Below, piece by piece: positions 1-13,145 of a stretch of DNA of 64,000 nucleotides. Both the position numbers and the translations under genes were made by a program. Source of the stretch: Isoetes taiwanensis (lineage: Eukaryota > Streptophyta > Lycopodiopsida > Isoetales > Isoetaceae); the NCBI GenBank assembly GCA_021234155.1, contig JAJEKV010000014.1:21593513-21657512 (forward strand), in the 5' to 3' direction. Each line of letters opens with the position of its first letter. The stretch's first letter is position 1. The notes under the pieces were generated by a model, which saw nothing but the letters and a program-made list of their open reading frames with translations, searched no databases and had not been told where the DNA came from.

Positions 1-102
1 AGGCTCCACCACCACAAAGACCCTCGTCGGTTTTGTTGTCGATGTCGGCGGGATGCTCAAAGGCTGCTTGTTCTAAAGTTACAAGAATCCCAAGAAGCTC
101 TT

Positions 103-2038
103 ATGAATGGGGTTCACACGGCCCTGACGGCCTCAGATGTGGTTGACCGTAACCTTCAAGCTGCAACTGCACAAGTTCAAACTTTGGAAGCCCAACTTCA
201 AGAAAAGCATGGGGCTCTCTTACAGGCCCGCATAGATCTCAAAAGTGCACAGGATCAGACCAGCCTACTTGCAGATCAACAGGCTCAGTTTCAATCCGAA
301 CTTCAGGCCTTATTGGAGCAACACAAGTCCAAAGACACCCTCCTTAGTGACAAGGAGAAAGATATTGCTAAACTCAACGCTTTGTACTCCGAGCTTTGTG
401 AAAATTACAGTACTCAAGTTCAACACCTTACGAGGCGTGGCCTTTCAGTTGCCTCTTTGACGGCTCAGCTCTCCACGCAGACTTCTCAGCTAACATCCCT
501 CCAAGATAAGCTTACGGAGGTTCAGAAACAGAAACTTCTTGATGACGCGGAGATTGCCATGCTTCGACTCAATGCCCCTGGGCAAGCCTCCTCACAGGTT
601 AACACTTCTCAGAAACGGGTCCGTGACCCGAACCATATACGTTAGAAAAGGACCACGGGATCCGTGACCTCGAACAACGGCTAGTGCAAACTATTCGATC
701 TGGCGATGAGGCTCGAGACAAAACTTGAAGGCTACATTACAATTGCTCTCAACCTGCCTGTTGACTACCCTATTCCTTCCAGTTATCTGGATTATGTGGT
801 TGCCCGCCGCCACCTCTTTCTTCCGAAGTGGCATACGGTGATGGTCCCGTTGATGTTCCCCTCGCAAGACGCTTGGATTTTCTTCGGATCTGGCCTGAAC
901 TCTCTGTTGAAGACAAAGGTTTATTTTGTGCCCTTTTAGTCTTTGATCTCATTCACTGTGACGATCCGGATATGATCACCTTCAGAGTTGTTCAGCCAAT
1001 GGCATACATTTTTCATGATTTCTATCCGGATACACGGGGACAAATTTGAGATGGGCCACATCGTAACTTTCGGGTGACCCCACACTTCAATGGTTGCTTT
1101 TGGATAACAACCCCTATCCGTCTAATCATGACCGGACACATGCTCTTCATCAAGAGTATATCTTGGGAGCTTGCTCATCATTTGCCTCTCGGCAAGCTGA
1201 AGCCCGCCAACAACAAATAAGGAAGTATCTGGGACATCCCGAGGATCTTCCCTTTGCACAAGTTTACATGCAGCACCTGGCCGGTTACAATCAACTGCGT
1301 GCTCTTCTGGATAGCAAGACAGTTCCCACGGGTTGGGATAGCCCTCCTGTTTACTCTCAGCTCCCTGCTTCCGAGTGGGATCGTTGGTGCAAGGCTCTAG
1401 ATCCTGCCCTTGTCAGTGAATTCAGGGAGCAGGCTCAGCAGCCCACGCCCACAGGCCTGGCTCCCTCTCCGTATGCTTCTCTGGGTGCCCCTCCACGCCC
1501 CAGGTTTCTTACTTCTGATTGGCGTCTTCCCTTCTGGACCAAGGTCATGGATGGCCACGCGGGATCCACTCCGCCTCAAATCTCGACGGATCTCCGGTGG
1601 GATCCCCGCTTCGTCAGACGATCCGCTTGGGAGGATAATGCCACCTTAGACACTACTGAAACCTGGATCTATATTGCCAATGCGCGTGGTTGGCAACGAC
1701 CCGAGGATGCCATTTATGGCCTCGACACCTTCTTGCAGCATGCTGCCACCTCCCCTGACCCTTCAGTCCACCGTCAGGCGGGTTTCTGTGCTGCTCTCAA
1801 GAGCCTCCTGGTCAGCTCCTCAAATCGGCAGCGTCCCATCTTTTACTGCAATCCGAATGCCAGCGTCAGTGCTTTCGGTCTCCAGACTTGCCTCCTCATG
1901 GAGTGCCAGTTTGTTTCTTCTGAAGCCCATGCGGCCCTTGAAGACATGGTGCGCTCTCATTTTCTCATTGGCGCCCGATCCACGCCCTTGGGCTCAACAC
2001 TCCTCACGCTCTTCAAACCGCGCCCGGGATCTCATTAG
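103..2038 (+). pseudogene. Coiled-coil gag-like protein of the LTR element, frameshifted
   Basis: The reading frame is broken into pieces at 103-645, 706-939, 828-1049 and 1094-2038, which line up in order with the related minus-strand copy at 18032-20916. The first piece is a long heptad-rich coiled coil with many L, Q and A residues and the motif LEAQLQEKHGALLQ. The last piece is a compact domain rich in W, P and R, with the motifs WDSPPVYSQLPASEWDRW and RQRPIFYCNPNASVSAFGLQ. I know no named family that fits. A role as a structural (gag-like) protein is inferred from its position before a PPT and LTR. Frameshifts near 645, 940 and 1050 make this copy non-functional. Confidence 0.6.
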
Positions 2039-2141
2039 CGATTACCATAATGGTGCCCGTCCTCACTCCCCGTGTGAGGATCACTTTCAGGCCGAGGGCT
2101 TCAGCCCTCGAGACACTTCCTCCTTTTCTTCACGGTGTCGT

Positions 2142-2154
2142 TTGGTGGGGGGAG
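2142..2154 (+). other. Polypurine tract
   Basis: A G-rich purine run (ttggtggggggag) lies immediately before the TGTTAG start of the LTR. The same run is found beside the LTR of copy 2, on the minus strand. PPTs prime plus-strand DNA synthesis in LTR elements. Confidence 0.65.
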
Positions 2155-2723
2155 TGTTAGTCACATGCCTCTGATGCGGGACTATTCATGCATCTGACGG
2201 ACCAGGTCAAGCTCAAGGATCCCCCATCAACCACGGGTCAGCCATCCAAGGCCCCTTGAAGACCAAGCGGCGACCTATCAAGAGGCGCCGCTCAGACAAG
2301 TGATGGGCCGTCACCGCCCGCGTCAGCGTCCGCGTGATTCTAGGCACTTCAAGAGGCACCGCCAACATTCCTGCAAATCAGGCCTCCTTCCAGGAGTCGG
2401 CACCGAGATCAGTCAGAGTGTCTATATTGGGCCAAAGGCCATTGTACTATATATATGAGTAGAGCTAGCATATGAGGGCTAGATGAGTTTTGAGTCTTGT
2501 CTCTCTTCAGTCTTCTCTCGATTGCGAGAGCTCATGTATGTTCATCATTGATATCAAAGAAGCATATCATTTTCCTCTCATTGTTCTTTTCTGTTCCGTT
2601 TTCTTCTTCTTGTTCTTTTCTTGCAAATCCCGCGTGACATAGTCCCCCTGGATTCTCCTGTTAGATCCAAGGGTCCTCACAGAGGGCTGTCTTGCAGGAG
2701 TTCCCGAACCCAGACCCCAAACA
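2155..2723 (+). repeat. 3' LTR of copy 1
   Basis: The segment starts TGTTAG after the PPT and ends CCCCAAACA, giving TG...CA ends. It aligns along its length with the minus-strand LTR at 17444-18037. It contains a TATA-like CTATATATATGAG near 2448, a plausible LTR promoter. The length is 569 bp against 594 bp for the other copy. Confidence 0.75.
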
Positions 2724-3010
2724 GTTTGCATGGCTAGAGAAGCATGTATAAGGCAACAATCATAAACACCTAATAGGACTCACAATATGAAATAAGCAAT
2801 GAGCATATCTACAGCTTATAGACTTGTTATAAACATATGTTGATGGACATTTTGCCCCCTTGGGGCCTCTCCACGTTATAGGTACAAGGACATAAAGCAC
2901 CATTGCCAACATTGATAAGTAGATCTTGAAATTTGTGGAGCAAAAAACATGTATCCATAATGGGATTTGAATCGTTAACGGGTTTTCTATCATAGTAGCA
3001 GTAGCGCATT

Positions 3011-3117
3011 TTATGAGGTTTGAACCCATTGTAACCTAGTAGTGAAGGTGGCTACATATGGTGCGAGGAACAAATTATGAGGTTTGAACCCATTGTAACC
3101 TAGTAGTGAAGGTGGCT
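3011..3117. repeat. Tandem duplication, 64-bp period
   Basis: The 43 bp at 3011-3053 are repeated identically at 3075-3117 (core gaggtttgaacccattgtaa), with about 21 unrelated bases between. Confidence 0.9.
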
Positions 3118-5239
3118 TGCAATTGGTTCTGCTTTGGCCGCCATCGTTTTGTGCCTTAGCTTCACATAAGAACAAGAAATCTTCCGCTTCGTCCAGAAAA
3201 AGCAACATCATAATTTTGGCTCTACGCTCACGCTTTGCTAAAACAGGGCCATTAACTTAAAAAAAAAAAAAAAAAAAACAAGGTGCTGCGCACGGAGGGT
3301 TGCCCTCTGTGGCCGGAGGTTGAGGTGGCTTAAATCATACTTGAAAGTTATGTTGTTATAATCAATCAAAATTGCTATTTTAGAACATTGTCATTTTGTG
3401 AAGGTGATGGTACCCATTTGCATCACTAACTCCTCACCAGTTGGCCCTTAATATTGACAACAGGTGCAAGCATTATAAGTGATACATTCTATCTTAAATC
3501 TTTTCTACCAATACTGCATTACTAAGTCACAGAATTCCCATGATTATATTTCTATCATCAACAATTCCCCATGTCTTTGCTGACGAGCCACATATTTTGC
3601 AATGGCTTATAGTTGTTGAAAATTAGAATGTGAATCCTCTATTGCTTTATTCTCTGTGCCACCAACTTAAAAAAACAACAGCAAAGAAAATAAAGAATAA
3701 CCAGGCAAAGGCACAGGCATAGGCATTACCATAACTGGTAAAACACGCAAGGCCTCCATATTTCGAAGAATATAACCAACAACAGAAATGAAATCTCGTT
3801 TATGAGAAATATAAAACTGGTTTACACAAATAACAGATCAAATCTAGTGTTGGTCGCCATCTCAGAGCAGTTATTTGGCCATAACTAGAAAAAGAAATGG
3901 GGCATTCGCTAGACAAGGCATCAAGCAGCGGGCATTCCTAACTCTAAGAATAGCAAGACGGATCTAAATCTTACTTTGCTAGTTCCAAATATATGCTTGA
4001 GTGCATTGTTGAAACTGTTGTACAGCCATATCAGTTCAAGCTTCCTATACCACAAGCAAAAGTTAGTGCAAAGCCATGGTTTCTCCATTCATTTGCAGAA
4101 ATAAAGGTTTCTCCCTTCATTTGCATAAATAAATCTTTGGTCTTTCAGCAGATCCTCTGCTTGACTGCGATTTCTGGTCATAGCATGCCCAAGTAATACA
4201 TAAAGAATATATCTATCCACATTTTTCCTTATAAACAGAAAGAATTGCATGCACACTGAACATAGATATTCAATTCTAACCTAGTGTCAATTCTAACCTC
4301 TTATTGTGTGAGCCAATATTCCTTGATAACCCGATATTCCTTGATAACCCGAGAGTCCTGCAGATGAGTGCTTCATAATAGCATCTAGAAACTGAATGAT
4401 GGAATATAAGATGTAGAATCGTTGTCATGTAGAAAGTAGCATCCAGTTTTTGCTTGGACTCTGGAATTCATTGCATATTGTCAATTTTATGCAATGCACG
4501 TTTATGCAGGATGACAAATCTATATGTGAAGTCCTGATATCAACAAATCCACTACCTTGCCCTGACTAGGTCTGCAAGAACATACAGTGTTACCTTGTGT
4601 TTTTCCTGACTCTCTCTACTTTATGATCTCTTGAAAAAGCGCATAAAGGTATAATGAACAGATGCAGAACATCTAAGCCTTTTGAGCAGGCCCTCGAAAT
4701 GACATCTTTGGAGGATACAGACTTAGTATAAATACACAACACGTGTGTCCAATCTTGCAAATACCTCCAATTCAGCAGAAAAAATCACTTGAATGCTATT
4801 TCAACACCTCTAACTGTAATTAGGGCTAAAGGTAACCTTGTCCATCTTGGGCATTGTAGTCAATCAATTCCATGGGCTACCATTTTGAAAATTCCTTGAA
4901 GATTTACTTTATTTTAATATTCTTTTCATTCAATCTAGAATATACATCTAGACCACAGTCATGCTTGCTTAAACTAATCAATTGCATGAGATCAATGGAT
5001 CCATCCAAGATTTCCGATGCATAACTGGAGACATCAAAGGTGGAGTCAAAGTCGACATTTAATTCGTACTAGAAATCAAGTAGAATGTTAGGAGCAATGG
5101 AATCTAAAAAGAATCTTGATAGAATCTTAGGGCGTCTATGACAATATTGATAGAGAGACTCAAGAAATCTTAAGGGAATCTTGCGAATCTAATAGATATG
5201 TAGTTGAAATTGTCACTTTCTTTTTTATGTTTTGCATTT

Positions 5240-5370
5240 ATTTTTAATAGGCAGTTTCGCATGGCAAACTATATTTTCTATGGTGCATATTGTCATTTTC
5301 TTATGTGTTGAATTTATTCTTATTAGGCAATTTCGCGTGGCAAACTATATTTTCTATGGCGCATGTTCCT
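5240..5370. repeat. Imperfect tandem duplication, about 76-bp period
   Basis: The phrase around tggcaaactatattttctat occurs twice, at about 5262 and 5338, with matching flanks and a few substitutions. Confidence 0.8.
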
Positions 5371-6569
5371 CGAGCTATTTTTCTATGGTGCATACTCCTC
5401 TATACTAAGTTGAGTTAGCAACATTAGCCCAAACTTACAAACTCCTATATCGCATGTTGCAAAAGTAAATTGTCAAATCATTTCTTGGCAAGTTTTTATT
5501 TTGAAGGAAGGAACATACCATGCAAGGAAATTTGCATTCGTACTAACACAAACATCAATAATATTGTCTACGCACGTTGTGAACTTGTCTTAAAATCCTT
5601 GATTTCTGGAAGGAACTTTAGCATAGTGTCATTATTCTTTACTATTGAAGTCCCAAATTCTCACCTTTCCCATACGAAAAAACATTGGCACTCCTAGGTG
5701 CTAATGGCAAAATGCATTACACAATTCAATTGTTCACAATTCAACTGTTCAACTTCGCAAGTTATTACACATAATACACTCAAGGGGTAGTTTTGAAAGC
5801 TGAAAGCAAAGCATCCCATTATTTCCTTAGCAACTTGACAGCATTGCTCTTCATGTGAAATGTCTTTCAAGGACCCATGCCCAATAGAACATTTTGTATC
5901 AAAAGTAGACAAAACATGTTCAAATGCTTCTAAATTCACTAGATGATAGATCACATCATAATTCACTACCATATACATCTTCACATTGTAGTAGTGGCAT
6001 CTCCGCACTTTTAAATCAACTAGGAATACATAATGATGTAAAAGCTTAAAGCTCGGTTGATGGCGCATCGCAATGCAAGCTAAATTGAATAAGCGTTCAT
6101 CCTTCTTCAACCTGCTTCACTTACGTGTGAGGCATTTCTTTCCTCCCAAAAATGCTAAGTTTTTGCAACACCATAAATGGCTTTCGGAAACTAGAACAAA
6201 TTTAAGTACAGCCATATATCCCTCGAAGAAAATTCGAAGAGAATGAGTGAAAATAACCATTGTTAAACTACAAACTACAGACACAAACAATAATCTTGAC
6301 AGTGATGTCCTGCTTCCTCCTCATGCTTCCTCCTCATACTAAAAACGTTTAAATCAATGATGAGGTGAAGCTCATATTATTATTGTGGTTTATCTAATAT
6401 TGACCTTCAAGGCAAGAGAAGCCACCAACAAATTCAATGTTGTGACAAATAAGAACATGAAAACATATGACAAACCATCACAAAAGACTGTCCCTGGCCA
6501 TAAATAATAAGGGTAAAATAGAAGTTAGCAAATTTGAATTATAAAATAGAGTTGTTCACTATGAAGTGG

Positions 6570-7080
6570 ATTCCATGCAAAAGTTCCCTAATTTTCCCAA
6601 ATTCTTCGTTGTATTAACACAAAGGCTCCAAGGTTCCATAAAGATTCCCTTGCATGCCCTTTCTACGAACACTCCACTAGATTTCTCAAGGTTCCCTTGG
6701 ATCCACTTATGATTCTCTAAGATTCTACACAGAGCCCCCTAGATTCACCAACATTCTATGAAGATGCCCCTAGGTTCTCCAAGATTCCTTTACATCTCCC
6801 TAAGATTTCCTAAAGATCCCAGCTTCTAGAAAGATGCCAATAGATTCCCTTAGATTCTACAAAAAATCCCCCTAGATTCTCTTAAGACTTCCCTAAATTC
6901 ATTGAGATTCTATCAACCCTTAGGTTTCCAAATATCCTTTGAAGATTCCACTAGACTCTCTAGTATTCCTTAAATATTTCCTTAGTTTTCAATATTCTAT
7001 GAAGCTTCCAAATCTTCAAGATTTCTTTACGTTTCCCATAAACCTCCAAGATTCTGCAAATATTCTAGTAAATTTATACA
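6570..7080. repeat. Degenerate AGATTC minisatellite-like tract
   Basis: Over about 500 bp the phrase (t)agattct or aagattcc recurs every 20-40 bases with variable spacing, often followed by a ccctt or ctcc stretch. The reverse complement (gaatct) recurs at 5100-5200. Confidence 0.6.
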
Positions 7081-10000
7081 ATAGCAGAACTACTCATGTT
7101 CACATAATCTAAGCTTTCAAAGTTGGAACTATTTGCTTACATTTTCTCATATGACTGATTTATACAATTCACAGTACATGAGCATGGCCTTCACTCCTAA
7201 TATATACCTTGAACTCGTTTGTATAGTTTTCACACAATTACCAAATGTAGTTCATCATTTTTTTTTTAAGGGTTATATCGTGTAGGTTAACTTAGGGCTA
7301 AGGGTTAGAGCATGTAACATGTTCTTTAACCCTTGACAATGAGTGAACATAGCGTGTAATCAAGAAGTTTACATAAACCTTAAGTTACACCCCTTCCTTT
7401 ATCTATAGTAAGTAGATTGAAATCGAACTAAGTGCGATATGATTAATTAAATGTCGTAGATTTCAATAAGCAAAAAGAAAAGGGCATTCTAAAGCGGCAT
7501 TCGAAAGTTTGTGGAGGGAGGGAGGACTTGTTATCTTGGTTGGTTATTGCTTATAATGGGAGGATTGGATTGGGCTCTACACGTTGGTATACACATAAGT
7601 GGGCGTTGGAAAATCATCAATTGTTGCTAACCACAAACAATGCACACAATATACTGTTTAGACAATTATGACTATTCTATACAATATACAACAAGGTTGA
7701 TTCAACAAGTTAGGAACAATATGCTTTATTGATAGTCTTAGCAAACTAAGGAACAAACCCATGCCACCGCACATGGCACCACATCCTAATCCACTGCTCT
7801 GCCGGAAAAAAAAATGTTCATTATTGTAGATGGGTTGCTCCTAAAAAAGACTCCAAAAAAGGCCAGATCATGTAAAAAAAATGTTCACTATTGTAGATGG
7901 GTTAAATTGAAAAACAATCTTGTCATCCTTGTAGTAATGAAATGTACAGTCTCTTCATCCAACTTTACTTGGCTATTTTATGCAGATAATGCAGAGAAAT
8001 TTGATTCATTGTAAAGGATGCAACAGGATAAAGTTTGCAATGGGTTATCAAAATTTTAAATTCTCTTTTTCCAGCAGGGAACTTGAAATAAGTTTAATTC
8101 TGGTTTTCCACAATTAACAGTAGGTTATTGATATGAATTATTTGAAATGCATAGACAGGCTCAGAGTTGCTTCTATTATTGTTGCCTTTCTTGAGCAGAC
8201 TACCAAATCCTAGAGAAATATTTCCAGCTGGAGGAAGCTCGGCACAATATTTTAACAGTCTTACCTCTGGTAAGTTAAGAATGATAACAAATTGCAAAAC
8301 ACATTCTCTAATGACATGAGAAAGCACAGCCACAGCAACAAAACTTGCCCACTGAATCTGAATACAGAGTAATCATCAAGCTGCAAAAGAGAAAGTACAC
8401 ATCAAACTTAAAAACGCTCCCTTCAATACATTGTTAGAAACATCTATCACAACAGCAAACATCATATCCAGCCCTTGAAAACTTAAAAATCAAATAATAA
8501 CACCTGAAGAATCGTCCGTGTCCTCACCTAAAGAAATGTACCTTGAGGTCATATTCCAAAGTCTCACATGCTCATATCCAGCATTGCATGATGCAGATAG
8601 ATTTATTTTGCTCCAACTTGTTGCAGACTTGTGAAAGAATTGTATGTTCAGATGGATTTAATTTTGAGAGCAACAAACATGCATGTACATCCAAATAATT
8701 AAATAAATGAAGGAAACATGAATATGGAATAAGCAGAAAGTAATTATCTGAAATATACTGAATACAATAAGCAAAAAGAAATTTTATCTTCTCAGCCATT
8801 GGTCCATGTCGAAGAGAGCCCTTTCCGCAGTTTGCAAAACAGACAAAGATGCGAACCACACACATTTCTTTTGTTCATTCATATACAAATGCAATATACA
8901 TCTCTACTTCCTACAATTAACTGCAATTGAAGACTATAGAAAAACAAAGCATGAAATACCAAAATATTACTTACTGAATTTAATCTGTTATACATCAGAA
9001 GAATCCGAAATTGTGCAACTCATTGTTTCAAAAAAGTTACAGAGCGCAGGTCATTGTTTTCAAACAAAGCACCTCCATATTTGCATGATAGCCTTGTTAA
9101 CAAAGTATAACCTGCAGAATTTTCTAAATCCAGTCAATTGCATGTCCATTGCACAATAATAATATGCAATAACAATATGCCATAACAATATGCAATGCCC
9201 ATTATGCAAGTTCGTAGATTTTGAAGGCCAAGTTGGACCACAAAGATGCGATTTTGCTCATCAGTAAGCAAAATTGGATCTGGAGAAATGGCTGTTCCAA
9301 GCAGCTACATCAAAATATTTTGGAACTTGAGAAATCGAAAAAACTAGATTTGCACTTCCAAAATACAGAGATGGCACCGTCCATAGCTAGCCCCTATTTC
9401 ATAGACAATTTCAGCAAATAATATGAAGACGTGTCCTGGGATAATTCCACCAGTGAAGCTGCTGACAACAGACATTAGGTTGCATTGAACGTAGGCATGC
9501 AAACTAGTTTTTTCCCAGGCACATGCCAATCTAATGGCTTGGTAACTACTGCACTTCCAATGCACAATCTGTCTCAGAGTTTATAGCCACACATCCACAC
9601 AAAGAGTTTACCTAAAGCGGTGAGAAGCATTATCGTCAAAAATCTTGACACTTCCGTTTTGGTCGATGCTGGATCTGCAATGACACAGAAAACACAAATT
9701 AGGCAACAAATTTGTAGAAACACCAAGGAGTCTAAAGATCCAAAAGATACTGCCTACTTTGCTTGTTTCTTTTTTCTTTTGTCATGTGTGGCGCCAGGAA
9801 CCCCATCCAGCATAAAAACTGTGTCTCTGCGTAATGTCCAGCATTACACAAAGCTGAACTAAGCTGCTACTTGATATATTGAGCTAGTCCAATATATCCA
9901 TCCTCGCCTTGGGTAAAACTATCTTTTAAAAGAATGAAATGATTGCTTCTTCATGAGCTGCAGTTTGCTCAACATGCCATATCTGGCAATATTAGGAAAT

Positions 10001-11000
10001 TAATACGTAGAGTAAAATGGGATAACGAAAAAAATGCAGGCTTTGGATTCGTTGTCCAATGATGCAGGCTAATCCTAGATCCACCATGTGCAATCAAGAG
10101 TGGATTAGACAAAGCAAGCCTGAACCAAGAAAACTCGGTTGAACAAAGCAAGATGGATCCCCTGCTTTTGCTCCAGCACAAATTAGCAGAATAACATCGT
10201 TTCTTATGGCTTGCAACCATCTCATAACCTCGGCCTGCTCCTGCATAAGACATATCTGATATGAGTGATTGGATATCTGATAGAACAAAAAATGGCAGAA
10301 CTTACCTAATCCGGCTACTTCGAGATGTCTTCCCAAAATGTCTGGACATGAGATTTATCAGCAGGTTTTTGCAATGCCGGAATTCCCTGGCACTCACATA
10401 CAAAAAAAAGGGGAGGGAAATCCTTCTATATAACTCTGTCATGGCCGCTTACCATCCGGCCGAATTTAGCAAATCTTATGCATGTAAAATATAAACCTAG
10501 ATACGACATTGCAACTCAAATGCTTAACCCAATACCTCATCATGCCCGGCAAGCGAAACCTTCTCCTTCTTAAAGACATTAGTTTCAAATCCCACATCAG
10601 CTCCACGGGTAACAGACCAGCTCCACGGGCTACATCAGTTTAGAAAGGAAAATGTTCGGTCTGCCCTGCCAGTTACTCGGTTGGAGCATCCTGGATCCAG
10701 AACGCAGGTGACCGAGAGTTTACAGCGAATAAGCAAACTTACCATCCACATTTTTGCCTCTGCCACCAGATAAACATTGGGTCGAATCTGCAGAAATGCC
10801 TCTGCTGCATGACGCCATGCCCAAAGCTTCTGTGTGTTGACGACTCCCCCTTCCTACTCATCCTAATCCTGCATTCATCCGCTATTCATCCGCTATTTCT
10901 CCTCTGCTCGATATGTGCCGGTTAACCAGTTCCCACACCAGCCGCATATCAACAATGGCGACCGAGCATTTACAGGTAAGAGTAGGTTTTTAGCAGTCAC

Positions 11001-11042
11001 GGCATATCCTAGGTATATTCCAGCATATACCTAGGATATGCC
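11001..11042. repeat. Perfect 17-bp hairpin
   Basis: GGCATATCCTAGGTATA at 11001-11017 is followed by an 8-base loop and its exact reverse complement at 11026-11042. It could be a MITE relict or a terminator-like structure; no family was recognised. Confidence 0.85.
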
Positions 11043-11583
11043 AAAAGCCCACATAAACAAGGGTTTGCCCCCCTAGGGGCAACCCAAAAACAAAGCCACA
11101 TTACACCATTAAAAACTACTCCTTAGGGTTTGCGGGCCTTATGATTTGGACATGGGATTGATTTTTGTGTAATGGCATGGTTTTTATAGAATGGAAATTG
11201 TAAGAGTTTACAAAGGTTGTGGTTTTGTAAAGGATCCCAATTTGGTTAGCAGGGGAAAGCAACTCGAAATTGAATGGAATGGTGGCACAGTATGACCACG
11301 ACAAGGACACGACAAGGTAGATGTGTGATTTTCAATCGCTCACTATTGTTCAGTTTAGTTCAGTTCGTTTTGAGCAAGATCTTGAAGTTGTTGGTGGAGT
11401 TCCGTTCAGTGGAGTTTGTTTTGGAAATGAATCTGAGCCTTGTGATAACTTGGAGTCGGTACTGACACTTGACATTGTCACTGTTCCTTATATAAAGGAT
11501 TTGAGTATGCGGCAACTGGAATTGTTGGTTTCTGAGCAATTCTTGGAAGTGTTGGTTCCTGAGCAATTTTAGACTAGTTTTTG

Positions 11584-12254
11584 ATGGCATCTAGTTTTAC
11601 GGTTGCTTCGATGCGAGTAGAAGAGATGCGGGTTGAAGACTTGAATGATGCCAATGCTTTTAGCCAATGTAACGATTCCATTAATTCAGAGATGGAGTTA
11701 TCTGAATTAGACAGTCTATTTTATTTGGAGCCAGGCTCAGATGGGACTCCCCCAGTGCGGTAGCAAAATTGTTTTTCGTTGATGCCTTTTCTGAATTTTG
11801 CCTCAGACAGAAATTTGTTTTGTTTCAAGTGAGCAAATAGTGTTGAAATTGCTGCCTACACGAGGATTGAATATAGCAGCCTTGTTAGATACGCCATGTC
11901 ATTTGCGAGTCAATGGTAGTATTACGGCTACGATTATCGGATTGGATGAGACAAGGAGTGAGCCTTTGCTGCGTATTGCAGATGGTGTACGAGCTGAGGA
12001 CTCAGCCAACCTGTATTTTTGCAGTGAGAAGATGTCTTTATTCGAGCGCCTGAAGACTTTGTATTTGTCTGGAGCAAGGCCAGTGACATTGTTCAAGAGC
12101 ATAACACGTTGCATTGTGTCGAATTCTCGTACTCTTGTCACCACAGGTGCAACTCTAGCGTTTGCATTTCCTACTGTTTTTAAATACGATGGTGCTTTTG
12201 TTGAATATCGAAGGAATGATATTTTCTCGACTCATAATCGGTTGCTGAACGGTG
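11584..12254 (+). pseudogene. RPA-like OB-fold gene, copy A (stop and deletion)
   Basis: It begins at ATG 11584 and matches the gene at 30909-31833. At 11761-11763 it has TAG where copy B has CAG, and just after it about 250 bp are missing with a short filler, removing the first OB-fold core. The 3' part (11798-12254) is open and nearly identical to copy B. A probable second exon starts at 12341. It cannot make the full protein. Confidence 0.7.
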
Positions 12255-12873
12255 GTGAGGTACCATTTTGTAGTTTCATATATGTATTCATGTGAAATTG
12301 TCTTTGGCTTATTGTACTGGTGGTTTGCATAATTGCATAGGGCTTTATCCAAAATTTCAACCAGTAGAAATATGTCAGAAGTACTTTCATGAGACTGTGA
12401 TTGTGCAGAAGGGGAACTGTCATGAACAAGAATGGTTCATGGTAATTTTATCACAGATATAGCAAATTATGTGATAAACTATAAGACGTGTGAAATTTGT
12501 GTTAGACATCTGAGCATCTAGATGAAGAGTCTACGGAAAGAACTTTAACTGTCTAAAACAAGTCCATGGTGACATCAGGGGCTGACAAATTCAATGAGGC
12601 CCTTTTTAGTTTCATTTACTGGTGGTGAACCAAATTAGTTTCTACTAGGTTATGTTGTAGACAAAAGCCATCTGCATAAGATGTCAGCAGACATGCCCAT
12701 CACAGTTAAGCACAAATCCACATGGCGAAGACAGTTTCCTAGCTACATAACACAACATTATTCTCTCTTATTATCAAATTGGTTTCTACTAGGGTGTGCT
12801 GCAGACAATAACGTTCTGTACAGTTATATTAGTCAACAGTTTAACAGAGCCAACACTTGCCTCTGTTTCAGAT

Positions 12874-13145
12874 TGCACCAATCTTAGAATACTGCCAACC
12901 AATAGGAACAAATTGAGTGGCACAATTCTTGATCCATGGGCTGGCTTTAAGTCATTATAGAATTTTAGCTTTTGGGAAATTTAGGGGACAACAATTTTAT
13001 TGGTGCCATTCTATCCAGCCTTAAAAATTGCACTAATTTGCAATATAGAATATGGCTTCATAGCAATTCCTTGACTAGTCAAATACCTGACTCCATATGG
13101 ATGCTCTATAAGTTAACATCATTGGCACTCATGAATAGAAGCTGA
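12874..13145 (+). pseudogene. Captured LRR receptor-kinase fragment, copy A
   Basis: One frame reads typical plant LRR phrases: NKLSGTI, then NNFIGAILSSLKNCTNLQ, then LHSNSLTSQIPDSIW, matching the NxLxGxIPxxLxxLxxL repeat of LRR receptor kinases. Two internal stop codons break it. It starts just after a ttcag acceptor-like site. No kinase domain follows. The same fragment with the same lesions is at 32453-32724, so it was captured and decayed before the segment duplicated. Confidence 0.7.

Larger units (their letters stand above)
1..2723 (+). mobile_element. gag-only LTR retroelement, copy 1 (5' part outside window)
   Basis: This is the 3' portion of an LTR element. A long coiled-coil ORF region is followed by a polypurine tract at about 2142-2154 and a 3' LTR at 2155-2723. 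The same order is found on the minus strand at 17444-20916, so the two are copies of one family. Nothing between the ORF and the LTR resembles protease, reverse transcriptase, RNase H or integrase, so the element looks non-autonomous. The 5' LTR and the ORF start lie left of the window. Confidence 0.75.
2724..11347. other. Gene-poor AT-rich DNA with small duplications
   Basis: I see no supportable gene here. Open frames are short, overlap on both strands and lack recognisable domains. What can be seen is an A run at 3260-3279, a 64-bp-period duplication at 3011-3117, a 76-bp-period duplication near 5240-5370, an AGATTC-rich degenerate repeat at 6570-7080, a short duplication at 7808-7905, and a perfect hairpin at 11001-11042. 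Some short splice-bounded frames on the minus strand between 8.1 and 10.3 kb could be decayed exons, but I could not identify them. Confidence 0.5.

Noticed and set aside
5694-6110. 138-codon open frame on the minus strand
   Set aside because: No domain, no splice or promoter context, composition like its AT-rich surroundings.
8094-10336. Short splice-bounded minus-strand frames (e.g. VRLLKYCAELPPAGNISLGF near 8200, QAEVMRWLQAIRNDVILLIC near 10210)
   Set aside because: They look protein-like in parts but do not join into a gene I can recognise, and alternative frames are equally open.
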